Shown: in pieces, positions 36,681 to 45,536 of the stretch
Position numbering within the stretch: the stretch's first letter is position 1
Layout: each line of letters begins with the position of its first letter
Source of the DNA: Roseobacter sp.
Lineage (GTDB): Bacteria > Pseudomonadota > Alphaproteobacteria > Rhodobacterales > Rhodobacteraceae
Assembly (NCBI GenBank): GCA_015665415.1
Contig: JADFAE010000007.1
Coordinates: forward strand, 336,793 to 400,792
Length of the DNA: 64,000 nucleotides
Direction: 5' to 3'
Position numbers and translations under genes: made by a program
Notes under the pieces: generated by a model
Seen by the model: the letters and a program-made list of their open reading frames with translations, nothing else
Told to the model about the DNA's origin: nothing
The model's database searches: none

Positions 36681-37481
36681 CTATTCAAATGAGAGGGCGA
36701 CAGATCCGAAGGCCCCGAAATCGGCCTGGATCTCGCTGCCGGAGGGGCATTCGATGGGCCGGATAAAGGACCCCGAAAGGACGATATCCCCAGCTTCGAT
36801 CACTTGTCCATATTCGGCCATGCGTCGGGCCAGCCACAGCACCGAGGTGACTGGATCGTTGAGCACGCCAGCACCCAGTCCGGTTTCCTCGACTACGCCA
36901 TCGCGTTGCACAATGGCGCCGACCCAGCGCAGGTCATGGGCGTCAATGGCGTGGCGTTCCTGGCTCAGCACCACCCCGGCATTGGCGGCATTGTCGCTGA
37001 TGGTATCGGTGATGATCCGGGCCTCACCGGTGTCGGGATCGGCGCGCAGGATGCGGGTATCCAGGATCTCCAGCGAAGGTGTCACGTAATCAGTGGCAGC
37101 GATCACATCCGCGCGGGTGCAGTCCGCCCCGGCCAGCGGGGATTTCATTACAAATGCAATCTCTGCTTCGATGCGGGGTTGGATGAAACGACCCTTGGGC
37201 ACCGTGGCACCATGGGCAAAGACCATGTCATCCAGCAGCAGCCCGCTGTCGGGGGTGGTGATGTTGAGCGCCTGTTGCATCGCACGGCTGGTCAGGCCGA
37301 TCTTCCAGCCCACTTTGCGGCGACCAGAGGCGAGTTTCACCTGGATTAGAGCCTGTTGTACCGCGTAGGCGTCTTCCAAAGTCATGCCAGGATAGGCCAG
37401 GGACAAGAGCCCGCATTGCTGGCCGCTCTTCTCTGCCTTCAGCAGCATCTCGGCGGCGGCTTGGTGCTGGTCCGGGGTCAT
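36681..37481 (-). CDS. hpaH: 2-oxo-hept-3-ene-1,7-dioate hydratase
   Basis: A 266-residue hydratase that adds water to 2-oxohept-3-enedioate. The family pattern is clear: GWKIGLTSRAMQQALNI, PDSGLLLDDMVF, the metal-binding PRIEAEIAFVM, and VNGVL-like GAGVLNDPVTSVLWLARRM. Its ATG overlaps the upstream FAH-family gene stop by 4 nt. Length matches E. coli HpaH (about 267). Confidence 0.93.
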   Translation of the reverse strand: MTPDQHQAAAEMLLKAEKSGQQCGLLSLAYPGMTLEDAYAVQQALIQVKLASGRRKVGWKIGLTSRAMQQALNITTPDSGLLLDDMVFAHGATVPKGRFIQPRIEAEIAFVMKSPLAGADCTRADVIAATDYVTPSLEILDTRILRADPDTGEARIITDTISDNAANAGVVLSQERHAIDAHDLRWVGAIVQRDGVVEETGLGAGVLNDPVTSVLWLARRMAEYGQVIEAGDIVLSGSFIRPIECPSGSEIQADFGAFGSVALSFE

Positions 37482-38347
37482 GTCGTTTGCTCCAGGATCT
37501 CATCAGCGATGGTGTTGCGCAGAGTGCCGATGCCTTCGACCTCCACCTCGACCACATCACCGGGCACCAGATATTTGGGCGGATCAAACCGCGCGCCTGC
37601 GCCTGTTGGGGTGCCGGTGATGATGATGTCGCCGGGCACCAGGGTGGTGAAGGTGGAGATATAGGCGATCTCTTCGCGGATCGGAAACATCATCCGCGAC
37701 AGCACATCGTCCTGGCGCAGCTCGCCGTTGACGCGGGTCTGGATCCGGGCATCATCCAACTGGCTGGCATCGGTGAAGGGCACCAGCCAGGGACCGATGG
37801 CCCCGGAATTGTCCCAGTTCTTGCCCTGGGTCACGTTGAATTTGGCGTGGCGCACCCAGTCACGGATGGTGCCCTCGTTGCACAGCGTCAGCGCGGCGAT
37901 ATGGTCATAGGCATCTTCCGCTTTGATCCGACGCCCGCCTTTGCCGATGACAATGGCCACTTCGCCCTCATAGTCCAGCGTGTGGTTTTCCGGTGGGCGC
38001 ACCAGCGGCTGTTCGGCCCCGGTGAAAGACCGGGCAAAGCGGGGAAACAGCGACATGTGTTTGGGCTGGTTGGAGCCGTCTTTGTATTCGGCGTTGCGGT
38101 CCGGAAAGTTGACGCCCACACAGAGGATCTTTTCCGGGTTTGGCACCGGGATCTGATAGGTGAAATCCGTATGGGAGACTTCACGGCCCTGTGCGGCGTT
38201 CTCCAATGCGGCAAAGCCGTCAGCGGCGATCACCTCGCGCAGGCTCGGCCAATCGGGGAACAGTGGTGACAGGGCAATCATGCCCGCATCGGTGACGGCG
38301 CCGTAAAAGGTTTTGCCGGCGGCGGTATAGGTGGCAAAGCGCATCAT
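37478..38347 (-). CDS. hpaG: Fumarylacetoacetate hydrolase family protein, HpaG-like decarboxylase/isomerase
   Basis: A 289-residue FAH-fold enzyme. Metal ligands lie in LDYEGEVAIVIGKGGRRI; the loop KILCVGVNFPDRNAEY and GDIIITGTPTGAGARF are typical. By position in the cluster it should decarboxylate 5-oxopent-3-ene-1,2,5-tricarboxylate. Unlike E. coli HpaG, which is a double-domain protein (~430 residues) with decarboxylase and isomerase halves, this is a single domain; the isomerase step can be done by HpaF. ATG 38347 overlaps the decarboxylase stop by 4 nt. The symbol is by context. Confidence 0.8.
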   Translation of the reverse strand: MMRFATYTAAGKTFYGAVTDAGMIALSPLFPDWPSLREVIAADGFAALENAAQGREVSHTDFTYQIPVPNPEKILCVGVNFPDRNAEYKDGSNQPKHMSLFPRFARSFTGAEQPLVRPPENHTLDYEGEVAIVIGKGGRRIKAEDAYDHIAALTLCNEGTIRDWVRHAKFNVTQGKNWDNSGAIGPWLVPFTDASQLDDARIQTRVNGELRQDDVLSRMMFPIREEIAYISTFTTLVPGDIIITGTPTGAGARFDPPKYLVPGDVVEVEVEGIGTLRNTIADEILEQTT

Positions 38348-39756
38348 GTCAGGCCTCTCGCGATTTCGGTGATGACGTCATAGGCCATCATCACATCTGC
38401 TTCGGTGGTTTCAAATTGGCCCGCTTGGAAGCGGATCACCAGATCGCCATCAACCCGGGTCTGGGTCAGGTAGATGCGGCCATCGTCGTTGATCGCATTG
38501 ACCAGTTTCAGGTTCAGCGCATCCAGATCCGTCGCCCCTGCGGGTGCATACCGGAAGGTCCAGAGCGAATACATCGGCGCGGTCACAACTTTGAAATCAG
38601 GCTCTAACATTAGCTTTTCATGCAGTTTGACCGACCAGTTGACGTGATTGCGCAGGCGCGCGCGCAGCCCTTCCAGCCCATAGGTGCGGATCAGGAACCA
38701 GATTTTCAACGCGCGGAATCGGCGGCCCAGCGGTACGGACCATTCCGAATAGTTGATGATGCCGTCCTTGCCGTGGGTCTTGAGATATTCGGGGCTGATG
38801 GCAAGCGTTTGCACCAGATCCTCGGGATCTTTCAGAAAATGGGCAGAGCAGTCGAATTGCACCCCCAGCCATTTATGCGGGTTGAATACGATACTGTCGG
38901 CGCGCTCAATGCCGGGCCAGTAGTGGCGGTATTCCGGGCAGATCATGGCAGAGCCGGCCCAGGCCGCATCTACGTGAGAATAGAGCCCGTATTTCTCTGC
39001 CACAGCCAGCACGCGGTCGACCGGATCGGTGGCACCAGTGCCAGTGCCGCCTACGCATAGAATGACGCCTGCGGGCTGCAATCCGGCGGCAATATCAGAC
39101 TCTATTGCGGCCTCCAGCGCCTCTGGGTCCATGCCCCGCCAATCGCCCCTGATGGGGATGCGCACCAGATTCTGCTGGCCGATACCGGCAACCCAGATGG
39201 CGCGATCGACAGAGGTGTGGACCTCGGCAGAGCAGTAGATCCGCAGTGGTTTTTGGGCAAACAGCCCCTGTTGGTTGCCTTGCCAGTTCAGCGCTTTTTC
39301 CCGCATGGTCAGCACCGCCGCCAGGGTGGCAGAGGAGGCGCTGTCCTGAATGACGCCTTGAAACTCACCAGGCAGAGCCAGCGCCTGGCGCAGCCAGTCC
39401 ATCATCCGGGTTTCCATCTCGGTGGCGGCCGGAGAGGTCTGCCACAACATGCATTGTGGTGCGATGGCGGAGGCGAGGAATTCCGCCAGCACCGAAGGCG
39501 CGGAGGCATTGGAGTTGAAATAGGCAAAGAAGCGCGGGTGCTGCCAATGGGTGATACCCGGCATCACGATGTCTTCAAAATCGGCAAAGATCGCCTCCAT
39601 ACCCTCGCCGCCCTCTGGCGGGGTTGAGGGCAGCGCATTGAGGATATCGCCGGGTTCGGTATTGGCGCGCACCGGGCGCTCGCCGACGGTCTGGTGATAA
39701 TCCTGGGTCCAGTCGGCGACGCGACGGCCCCATTCGGAAAATTCATCCCATTTCAT
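38344..39756 (-). CDS. Aromatic-L-amino-acid (DOPA-type) decarboxylase
   Basis: A 470-residue group II PLP decarboxylase. PLP Lys is K295 in FNPHKW; H180 (SAEVHTS) stacks on the ring; D263 is in HVDAAWAGSA. Length and motifs match bacterial DOPA and tyrosine decarboxylases. It sits inside the hpa operon, so it probably converts L-DOPA (or L-tyrosine) to the amine, which after oxidation becomes (di)hydroxyphenylacetate, the pathway substrate. An amine oxidase and phenylacetaldehyde dehydrogenase are not present here. Substrate is inferred. Confidence 0.85.
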   Translation of the reverse strand: MKWDEFSEWGRRVADWTQDYHQTVGERPVRANTEPGDILNALPSTPPEGGEGMEAIFADFEDIVMPGITHWQHPRFFAYFNSNASAPSVLAEFLASAIAPQCMLWQTSPAATEMETRMMDWLRQALALPGEFQGVIQDSASSATLAAVLTMREKALNWQGNQQGLFAQKPLRIYCSAEVHTSVDRAIWVAGIGQQNLVRIPIRGDWRGMDPEALEAAIESDIAAGLQPAGVILCVGGTGTGATDPVDRVLAVAEKYGLYSHVDAAWAGSAMICPEYRHYWPGIERADSIVFNPHKWLGVQFDCSAHFLKDPEDLVQTLAISPEYLKTHGKDGIINYSEWSVPLGRRFRALKIWFLIRTYGLEGLRARLRNHVNWSVKLHEKLMLEPDFKVVTAPMYSLWTFRYAPAGATDLDALNLKLVNAINDDGRIYLTQTRVDGDLVIRFQAGQFETTEADVMMAYDVITEIARGLT

Positions 39757-39795
39757 GATTTGGTCCTTTTCTTTCCGGGCCGCACAGCGGCTCGG

Positions 39796-39829
39796 ATCGC
39801 GTCCGCCCCGCCCCCAGGGCGGGCGCGAT
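39796..39829 (-). other. GC-rich hairpin inside the hpa operon
   Basis: A two-part stem: ATCGCG/CGCGAT (39796-39801 with 39824-39829) outside CCCGCCC/GGGCGGG (39807-39813 with 39817-39823, loop CCA), with a 5-nt bulge. It lies in the 107-nt gap between the VOC dioxygenase and decarboxylase genes, without a T run. Likely an mRNA stability or partial termination element. Confidence 0.55.
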
Positions 39830-39863
39830 TGCGCCCACCCTCGGAACGGACGAGATCCTGGAG

Positions 39864-40844
39864 TTACGGTGCAATGATTGGCTGTGCCTTGAGGGCGCTT
39901 TCCTGCGGTTCGCTGCCTTCAAACGTGGACCCCTCTTCGAACCAGCTGCGCGGTGCGGGTTCACCCCACAGGGTCTGGCGTTGCGGATCCTTGAGCGACC
40001 ATTTGATCGCCTCCAGATCCGGATCGACAGTCTGGTAATCCGAGCAATAGATCTCGATCCGGTGGCCGTCGGGGTCGCGCACATAAAGGAAAAAGGCATT
40101 GGAGATGCCGTGCCGACCAGGGCCGCGTTCGATGTTGTTGACATAGCCCGTGGTCGACATCAGATCCAGCAGATCGATGATGTTCAGCGGTGTTGGCACC
40201 CAGAACGCGCTGTGGTGCAGGCGCGGACCCGTGCCATTGGTAAAGGCGACGTCATGCACCCCGCCCTTGCGGTGCATCCAGGCGGCCCAGACCTTGCCGC
40301 TTTCGTCGTCCTCGGTGTATTCGGTCACCCGAAACCCGATCTCGTTGTAGAAGGCAACGGAGGCATCGACGTCGGCGCTGAACATATTGAAATGATCGAT
40401 GCGCAGCGGTTTTACCCCGTTATAGAGCCTGTATTGCTGATGGATTGGAGCCAACCGCTCCATCTTGACATAGAACTCCAGCGGGATGCCCCAGGGGTCG
40501 CGGGTGCGCAGGGTGCGCCCCATGTGGGGGCGCTCGACCCATTCGACTGGCAGGCCCTTGGCGGCAAAGAATTCGGCGGCCTTGTCGAGGTCCGGCTCGT
40601 CAAACAGCTTGAACCCCAACACGCCCACTTCGGCGCGCTCTGCCTGCACCAAAATGATGCAGTGATGGCCGCGTTCTTCCATGGCCCGCAGATAGATGCG
40701 GCTGTCGTCTTCTTCGGTAACCTGCAGGCCCAGGATCTCGACGTAGAACTTGCGTGACGCGGCCAGATCAGTGACGCGGTACTCCACATGGCTGAGACGT
40801 AGAATATTGAAAGGCGGGTAAAGCACGGGGGCAGGGACGGGCAT
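39864..40844 (-). CDS. VOC-type homoprotocatechuate 2,3-dioxygenase (HPCD/MndD-like)
   Basis: A 326-residue type I extradiol dioxygenase built of vicinal-oxygen-chelate modules. Alignment from memory to Brevibacterium HPCD places the metal ligands at H151 (RIDHFN), H211 (RLHHSAF) and E264 (HRIEIY), with the acid-base His at H197 (VHD); RGPGRHGISNAFFLY and WMHRK are near-identical. It opens 3,4-dihydroxyphenylacetate next to one hydroxyl using Fe(II) or Mn(II). The adjacent hpaD encodes an unrelated enzyme for the same reaction, so one may serve another catechol. Confidence 0.88.
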   Translation of the reverse strand: MPVPAPVLYPPFNILRLSHVEYRVTDLAASRKFYVEILGLQVTEEDDSRIYLRAMEERGHHCIILVQAERAEVGVLGFKLFDEPDLDKAAEFFAAKGLPVEWVERPHMGRTLRTRDPWGIPLEFYVKMERLAPIHQQYRLYNGVKPLRIDHFNMFSADVDASVAFYNEIGFRVTEYTEDDESGKVWAAWMHRKGGVHDVAFTNGTGPRLHHSAFWVPTPLNIIDLLDLMSTTGYVNNIERGPGRHGISNAFFLYVRDPDGHRIEIYCSDYQTVDPDLEAIKWSLKDPQRQTLWGEPAPRSWFEEGSTFEGSEPQESALKAQPIIAP

Positions 40845-40884
40845 CAGAGGTTCTCCTAAGAGCAGGGTCTTGGTTGGGCGGGGC

Positions 40885-41739
40885 TCAGGTGACCGGGAAA
40901 ATCACATTGGTCTGGCCGGTGCCGGAGGAGGGGAAATAATCAGTTATGACTTCGCATTTCCCCTGATATTTGTCCCAGCCAAGCGCGCCATACAACATTG
41001 CCGTGTCGTGCATGGCACCCTCGCCGCAACATTGATCGGAATAGTCCGGCAGCATCTCCAGGAACGTGGCGTGGTCCCCGTTCTGCCACATATCCAGAAC
41101 CCGCAGATCCATCTGGCGGTTGAACTCGGAGGCGATGTTGAAGGTGCCGTTCTTGGGGGCGTAGTCCTTGTTCGAGAACATTTTATGCGATAGCGACCCG
41201 GAGGCAATCAGCGCAACCCTGCTGTCCGAGGCCTCGACCGCTTCGCGGATCGCCTCGCCCATCAGGCGGCTTTCATCATGGTCATGGGTGCTGCACCAGG
41301 CCGCGATCGAGACCACCTTCATCTTGTGTTTGCGGCTCATGAAACGCATCGGCACCAAAGAGCCGTATTCAAGCTCCAGACTGTCCAGCTGATGCGACAG
41401 CGTATAGGCCCCCTTGTCAGAGGCGATCCGGGCAATCGCATCACCCAGATCCGGGTTGCCCTCGTAGTCATAGGGCATGTCTTGGATGAACTGCGGGAAC
41501 TCGGAGGAGGTGAACATGCCTTCGAATTTGGAGTTGGAGTTGATGTGAAAGCCGGCGTTGATCATCCAGTGGGTGTCACAGATCACAACTGTATCAACGC
41601 CCAGCTCCTTGGCGCGGCGGGCGATCTCGTAATGGCCGTCGATGGCGGCCTGGCGTTTGCCTTTGATGGGGCCGTCCTGTTCCGACATCAGCATGGTCGG
41701 AACGTGGGTCACTTTGGCGGCAAGAACAATCTGTCCCAT
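40885..41739 (-). CDS. hpaD: 3,4-dihydroxyphenylacetate 2,3-dioxygenase, LigB-type
   Basis: A 284-residue type III extradiol dioxygenase, the same family and length as E. coli HpaD. It begins MGQIVLAAKVTHVPTM with the iron His at 12, has VICDTHWMINAGFHIN with the second His, YEGNPDLG, LEYGSLVPMRFM, ASGSLSHK and the C-terminal GEGAMHDTAMLYGALGWDKY with the metal Glu. It converts homoprotocatechuate to 5-carboxymethyl-2-hydroxymuconic semialdehyde. It follows hpaE by 50 nt and precedes the VOC-type enzyme by 40 nt. Confidence 0.93.
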   Translation of the reverse strand: MGQIVLAAKVTHVPTMLMSEQDGPIKGKRQAAIDGHYEIARRAKELGVDTVVICDTHWMINAGFHINSNSKFEGMFTSSEFPQFIQDMPYDYEGNPDLGDAIARIASDKGAYTLSHQLDSLELEYGSLVPMRFMSRKHKMKVVSIAAWCSTHDHDESRLMGEAIREAVEASDSRVALIASGSLSHKMFSNKDYAPKNGTFNIASEFNRQMDLRVLDMWQNGDHATFLEMLPDYSDQCCGEGAMHDTAMLYGALGWDKYQGKCEVITDYFPSSGTGQTNVIFPVT

Positions 41740-41789
41740 GTCTTTATCTCCTCAAAGAGTAAAAAGGGTGCGCGTTTCCCTGAGGTGCA

Positions 41790-43301
41790 TCACGCGCCGA
41801 GGCGCGGGATCTTGTGCTGTCCGAGCGCAAAGCCGATGTGTTTTTGCTCCATGTAGAAGTCAAAGGACCAATCGCCACCATCGCGGCCAATGCCCGAGGC
41901 TTTGACGCCGCCAAATGGCGTCGGCAGGTGACGGACGTTTTCCGAGTTTACCCAGATCATCCCGGCCTCGAGATGATTGGTAAAGCGCAGCGCGCGGGTC
42001 AGATCAGCGGTCCAGACATAGCCCGTCAAGCCGTAGTCGGTGTCATTGGCCATCTCCAGCGCCTCTTCCTCTGTTGCAAAGGGGATCGAGGTCAGCACCG
42101 GGCCAAAGATTTCTTCCTGGGCGATGCGCATCTTGTTGTGGGCCCCGGTGAACAGTGTCGGGCGCACAAAGAAGCCCGCATCGCCCACGGTCACGCCGCC
42201 GGCTGCGACCGTGGCACCATCTTCCTTGGCGATGTCGAAATAGCTGGTCACCTTGTCGAAATGTTCCTGAGCAATCAGCGGGCCGATTTCGGTCGCAGGG
42301 TCCAGCGGGTGACCGACGCGGATGTTGTTGACGCGCTCAATCAGCTTGGCCTCAAATTCTTCACGAATGCTGTCTTGCACCAGCAGGCGCGACGAAGAGG
42401 TGCAGCGCTCGCCGTTGATCGAGTAGATCATGAAGATCACCGCATCCAGTGCGCGCTCCAGATCGGCGTCCTCAAAGACCACCACGGGGTTCTTGCCCCC
42501 CAGCTCCAGATGCAGCCGCTTCAGGGTGTCGGCGCCTTGTTTGGTGATCAGGGATCCGGTGCGGCTTTCGCCGACAAAGGCGACGGCCTTGATGGCGGGG
42601 TGTTCGGTCAGGCGCTTGCCCGCGTCCTCGCCAAAGCCGTTGACCAGGTTCCAGACCCCATCGGGCAATCCGGCCTCATGGGCGATCTCGGCCAGAATAC
42701 GTGCGGTCAGCGGTGAGAATTCGGCCGGTTTGTGTACCACGGTGCAGCCGGCCGCCAGGGCGGGGGCAATCTTCCAGGTCGACAGCATAAAGGGCGTGTT
42801 CCATGGGGTAATCACCCCCACCGGGCCAATTGGCACTCTCGTGGTGACATTCATCAGTGTGGGCGATTGCAGGTTTTTGCCGTCGCGGGCAGCTGTCACC
42901 TGATCGGCAAAAAAGCGAAAGTTCTCTGCTCCGCGCAGTGCGGCCTTGGACATGAAACGCAGGGCCTGACCGGTGTCCCAGCATTCGCAAAAGGCGATCT
43001 CTTCGGCGCGGGCCTCGATGCCTTCGGCGATCTTGATCAGGATCTTCTTGCGTTCCAGCGCGGGCATGTCGCGCCAGGCGGGAAAGGCGGCTTTGGCGGC
43101 CTCGGCGGCGGCGTCCACATCTGCGGCACTGCTGCGGGCGACCGAACAGATTACGCTTTCATCCACCGGAGAGGTGGTGTCAAAGGTGACGCCCGAGGCC
43201 GCTGGAACAGTTTGACCGTTGATCAAGTTCTGGATTCCAGTGTCCTGAAAACGGGCGAGATAGCCGTTCAGCCTGTCGATATTGGTATTCAGAGTGGACA
43301 T
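41790..43301 (-). CDS. hpaE: 5-carboxymethyl-2-hydroxymuconate semialdehyde dehydrogenase
   Basis: A 503-residue NAD aldehyde dehydrogenase oxidising the ring-cleavage semialdehyde to 5-carboxymethyl-2-hydroxymuconate. Catalytic C300 lies in INGERCTSSSR, the general base E266 in HLELGGKNP, and N168 in ITPWNTPFMLSTWK. Length equals that of HpaE family members. Its ATG overlaps the hpaF stop by 1 nt (TAATG). Confidence 0.93.
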   Translation of the reverse strand: MSTLNTNIDRLNGYLARFQDTGIQNLINGQTVPAASGVTFDTTSPVDESVICSVARSSAADVDAAAEAAKAAFPAWRDMPALERKKILIKIAEGIEARAEEIAFCECWDTGQALRFMSKAALRGAENFRFFADQVTAARDGKNLQSPTLMNVTTRVPIGPVGVITPWNTPFMLSTWKIAPALAAGCTVVHKPAEFSPLTARILAEIAHEAGLPDGVWNLVNGFGEDAGKRLTEHPAIKAVAFVGESRTGSLITKQGADTLKRLHLELGGKNPVVVFEDADLERALDAVIFMIYSINGERCTSSSRLLVQDSIREEFEAKLIERVNNIRVGHPLDPATEIGPLIAQEHFDKVTSYFDIAKEDGATVAAGGVTVGDAGFFVRPTLFTGAHNKMRIAQEEIFGPVLTSIPFATEEEALEMANDTDYGLTGYVWTADLTRALRFTNHLEAGMIWVNSENVRHLPTPFGGVKASGIGRDGGDWSFDFYMEQKHIGFALGQHKIPRLGA

Positions 43302-43687
43302 TATTCATCCTCCAGATGATCGCGGATGGTGCCGGTTTTGGGTGAGAGTTCAGGATCGATGTCGCGCATCTCAAACGACAGCGCGAGGGATCGACGGGCC
43401 AGGACCGGTTCCAGAAATTCCCGGGCGGCGTCAAAGATGGCTTGGGTGGCAGCCTTGCGGGTGGCCAGATCGCGACCGGCACGCAGCCGGACCGAGATGT
43501 CGATATAGCCGTGTTTTGCATCTCCATCTGCGATGGAAACATGGGTTGCGGCAAAGGCGCGGACCCGAATTCCGGCCTTGGGAAAGACGCCGGTCTCGAT
43601 GGCGGTCCGGCGCAGGCACTCACAAAGGCCGGGCATGTCGACCTCACCTTCCAGATTGGGCGAGTAGTCCAGCATAAAGTGAGGCAC
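43301..43687 (-). CDS. hpaF: 5-carboxymethyl-2-hydroxymuconate delta-isomerase
   Basis: A 128-residue tautomerase-superfamily enzyme. It starts at GTG 43687, giving MPHFMLDYS: after Met removal Pro becomes the N-terminal catalytic base, which decides the start even though an ATG (43675) follows; AAGGA lies upstream. Other motifs are FAATHVSIADGDAKHGYIDISVRLRAGR and a conserved Arg. First gene of the long leftward hpa operon, divergent from hpaR across 130 bp. Confidence 0.92.
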   Translation of the reverse strand: MPHFMLDYSPNLEGEVDMPGLCECLRRTAIETGVFPKAGIRVRAFAATHVSIADGDAKHGYIDISVRLRAGRDLATRKAATQAIFDAAREFLEPVLARRSLALSFEMRDIDPELSPKTGTIRDHLEDE

Positions 43688-43725
43688 GGGCCGGGTCCTT
43701 CTGTCTGCGAGTGGGCTGCAAGAAT

Positions 43726-43746
43726 ATTGTTAACATGTGTAGCAAT
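43726..43746. promoter_or_regulatory. Candidate HpaR operator
   Basis: An imperfect 21-bp palindrome with half-sites ATTGnTA and TAnCAAT in the divergent hpaF-hpaR promoter region. MarR proteins bind such AT-rich palindromes, and HpaR of E. coli represses the hpa meta-operon. Binding is inferred from place and symmetry. Confidence 0.5.
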
Positions 43747-43817
43747 TTCGAGCCAAGCAGTCAATCGGTGAAAAAACCACGGTGCCAATTGCCTTTAGGG
43801 CGGTTTTGGGGTGATAA

Positions 43818-44258
43818 ATGATCATGACAGATAGATTGCCTTCCACGTCCCGATCGCTCCCAATCGCCTTGCTACGTGCGCGTGAGCGCGTCATGGGGCC
43901 GATTCGCAACCTGCTGAGCGATGTGAATCTCACGGAGCAGCAATGGCGCGTTCTGCGGGTGGTGCAGGAAAGCAGCGCCATTGATCCGACGCAGATTGCC
44001 GATCAGGCCTGTCTATTGTTGCCCAGCCTGACCCGCATTCTGCAAAAACTCGATGAAAAAGGTCTGATCAGCCGCGAGCGTGACCTGGTGGACCGGCGTC
44101 GCCAGGTGATCAGGATCACCCCGGCGGGCGAAGAGATCATCGAGGCCAATATCGCGGCAAGCCTGGCACTGGTGGCCCGCACCCGCGAAAAAATGGGTGA
44201 GGAGCGCTATGAGGCGTTGCTCGATCTTCTCAATGATCTTGATGGTATCGACCTGTAG
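43818..44258 (+). CDS. hpaR: Homoprotocatechuate degradation regulator HpaR (MarR family)
   Basis: A 146-residue MarR-type repressor. The winged helix-turn-helix spans about residues 38-105 (LTEQQWRVLRVVQESSAIDPTQIADQACLLLPSLTRILQKLDEKGLI, then the wing ERDLVDRRRQVIRIT). LPIALLRARERVMGPIR is typical of HpaR proteins. It likely represses the divergent hpa operon until 4-hydroxyphenylacetate or homoprotocatechuate binds. Alternative start ATG 43824. It ends 6 bp before the convergent glycerate kinase. Confidence 0.88.
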   Translation: MIMTDRLPSTSRSLPIALLRARERVMGPIRNLLSDVNLTEQQWRVLRVVQESSAIDPTQIADQACLLLPSLTRILQKLDEKGLISRERDLVDRRRQVIRITPAGEEIIEANIAASLALVARTREKMGEERYEALLDLLNDLDGIDL

Positions 44259-44264
44259 CGCCGT

Positions 44265-45536
44265 CTAGCTGGCGCGACGCAGAAAGACCTGAACATCCGC
44301 GACATTGGTGCCGGTGCCGCCGGTCATCAGCAGAGCATTGGCCGCCTTGAGGGCGGCGTAGCTGTCATTATTGGCCAGTAGCGCGTCTGCATCTGCACCG
44401 GCCTCAGAAATTGCCGCCCAGGTTTGTGCGGTGGCTATACCGCCCGCGGCTTTGGTTGGACCATCGCGCCCGTCGGTGCCCCCCGACAGGAACAACCAAT
44501 CTCCGGACAGCTCTTGGGCACCACGCTGGGCCAGGCGCAGGGCCAGTTCCTGGTTGCGTCCGCCACGCCCGCTTCCGGTCAGCCGTACTGTGGTTTCACC
44601 GCCAAAGATCAGGGCGACGGGGCGATCCATCGGGGCTGATTTTGCGGCCTGCAAAATGTGCTCTGCGGCCTCGCTGACGTCGCCAATCAACTGATCGCTG
44701 ATCAGTTGCGGCTGCCAGCCCAGGTCCCTGGCCTTGTCCATCATCGCGGCCAGGCTGTGCCGGTTGGAGCCGATCAGGGTGTTTTGTGCCGCCGGCAGTG
44801 GCTTGGCTTCTGGTTCCGTTTCCAAATGGGTTTTCACGGCAGGGGGAAGGTCCTGCCATATCCTGGCCTGTTGCAGGCTTGCGCGGGCCTCGGCGCGGGT
44901 CCCCAACGGGGAGGTGGTTGGCCCGGAGGCAATGGCGCGCAAATCGTCGCCGATCACGTCCGACAGGATATAGGCGCTGACAGGGGCCGGAGCCGCCTGT
45001 TGCAGCAATCCGCCGCCTTTGAGCTGGGACAGCTGCTGGCGGATCAGGTTCATCTCGTTGATTTCCAGCCCCGAGGACAGCAGCGCCTGCCCCAAGGCGG
45101 CCTTGTCCGCCAGCGTCAACCCCGGTGCAGGGGCCACCATCAAGGCAGACCCACCGCCCGAGACCAGCACAATGACCTGATCCTGCGCGGTAGTCTGCGA
45201 CAGGAACTCCAGAACCGCAGCCCCGGCGGCGGCGCTGGCCTGATCCGGCACCGGGTGTGATCCGGCCAGAACCTGCGCGCCGGGTACCTGGCGCAGGTTT
45301 TCAGGATTGGTCACCACCAGGGCCTGACGCGGCTCGGAAATATGGGCAAGCGCCTCTTGCATCATCGGTACGGCAGCCTTGCCAACCGCCAGAACATAGC
45401 TCTGACCGCCGGTCTGCGGTGAGCGCAAGGGCGTCACTGCAAGCGTCTGGCGCAGGGCCAGCGCCGGATCGGCCCGCGCCACCGCTGCGTCAAACAATAC
45501 TCTGGCATCCTGGTGCAGGCTGGTCATGGCGGGCAT
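44265..45536 (-). CDS. Glycerate 2-kinase (type II, MOFRL/DUF4147)
   Basis: A 423-residue kinase of the GckA/TtuD type that phosphorylates D-glycerate to 2-phosphoglycerate. The N-terminal DUF4147 domain shows VLAVGKAAVPM, VIVLVSGGGSALM and INEMNLIRQQLSQLKGG; the C-terminal MOFRL domain shows IFGGETTVRLTGSGRGGRNQELAL and LSGGTDGRDGPT. Older annotation calls such proteins hydroxypyruvate reductase. Alternative start ATG 45527. It lies 102 nt after the sulfatase-like gene and is likely cotranscribed. Confidence 0.92.
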   Translation of the reverse strand: MPAMTSLHQDARVLFDAAVARADPALALRQTLAVTPLRSPQTGGQSYVLAVGKAAVPMMQEALAHISEPRQALVVTNPENLRQVPGAQVLAGSHPVPDQASAAAGAAVLEFLSQTTAQDQVIVLVSGGGSALMVAPAPGLTLADKAALGQALLSSGLEINEMNLIRQQLSQLKGGGLLQQAAPAPVSAYILSDVIGDDLRAIASGPTTSPLGTRAEARASLQQARIWQDLPPAVKTHLETEPEAKPLPAAQNTLIGSNRHSLAAMMDKARDLGWQPQLISDQLIGDVSEAAEHILQAAKSAPMDRPVALIFGGETTVRLTGSGRGGRNQELALRLAQRGAQELSGDWLFLSGGTDGRDGPTKAAGGIATAQTWAAISEAGADADALLANNDSYAALKAANALLMTGGTGTNVADVQVFLRRAS

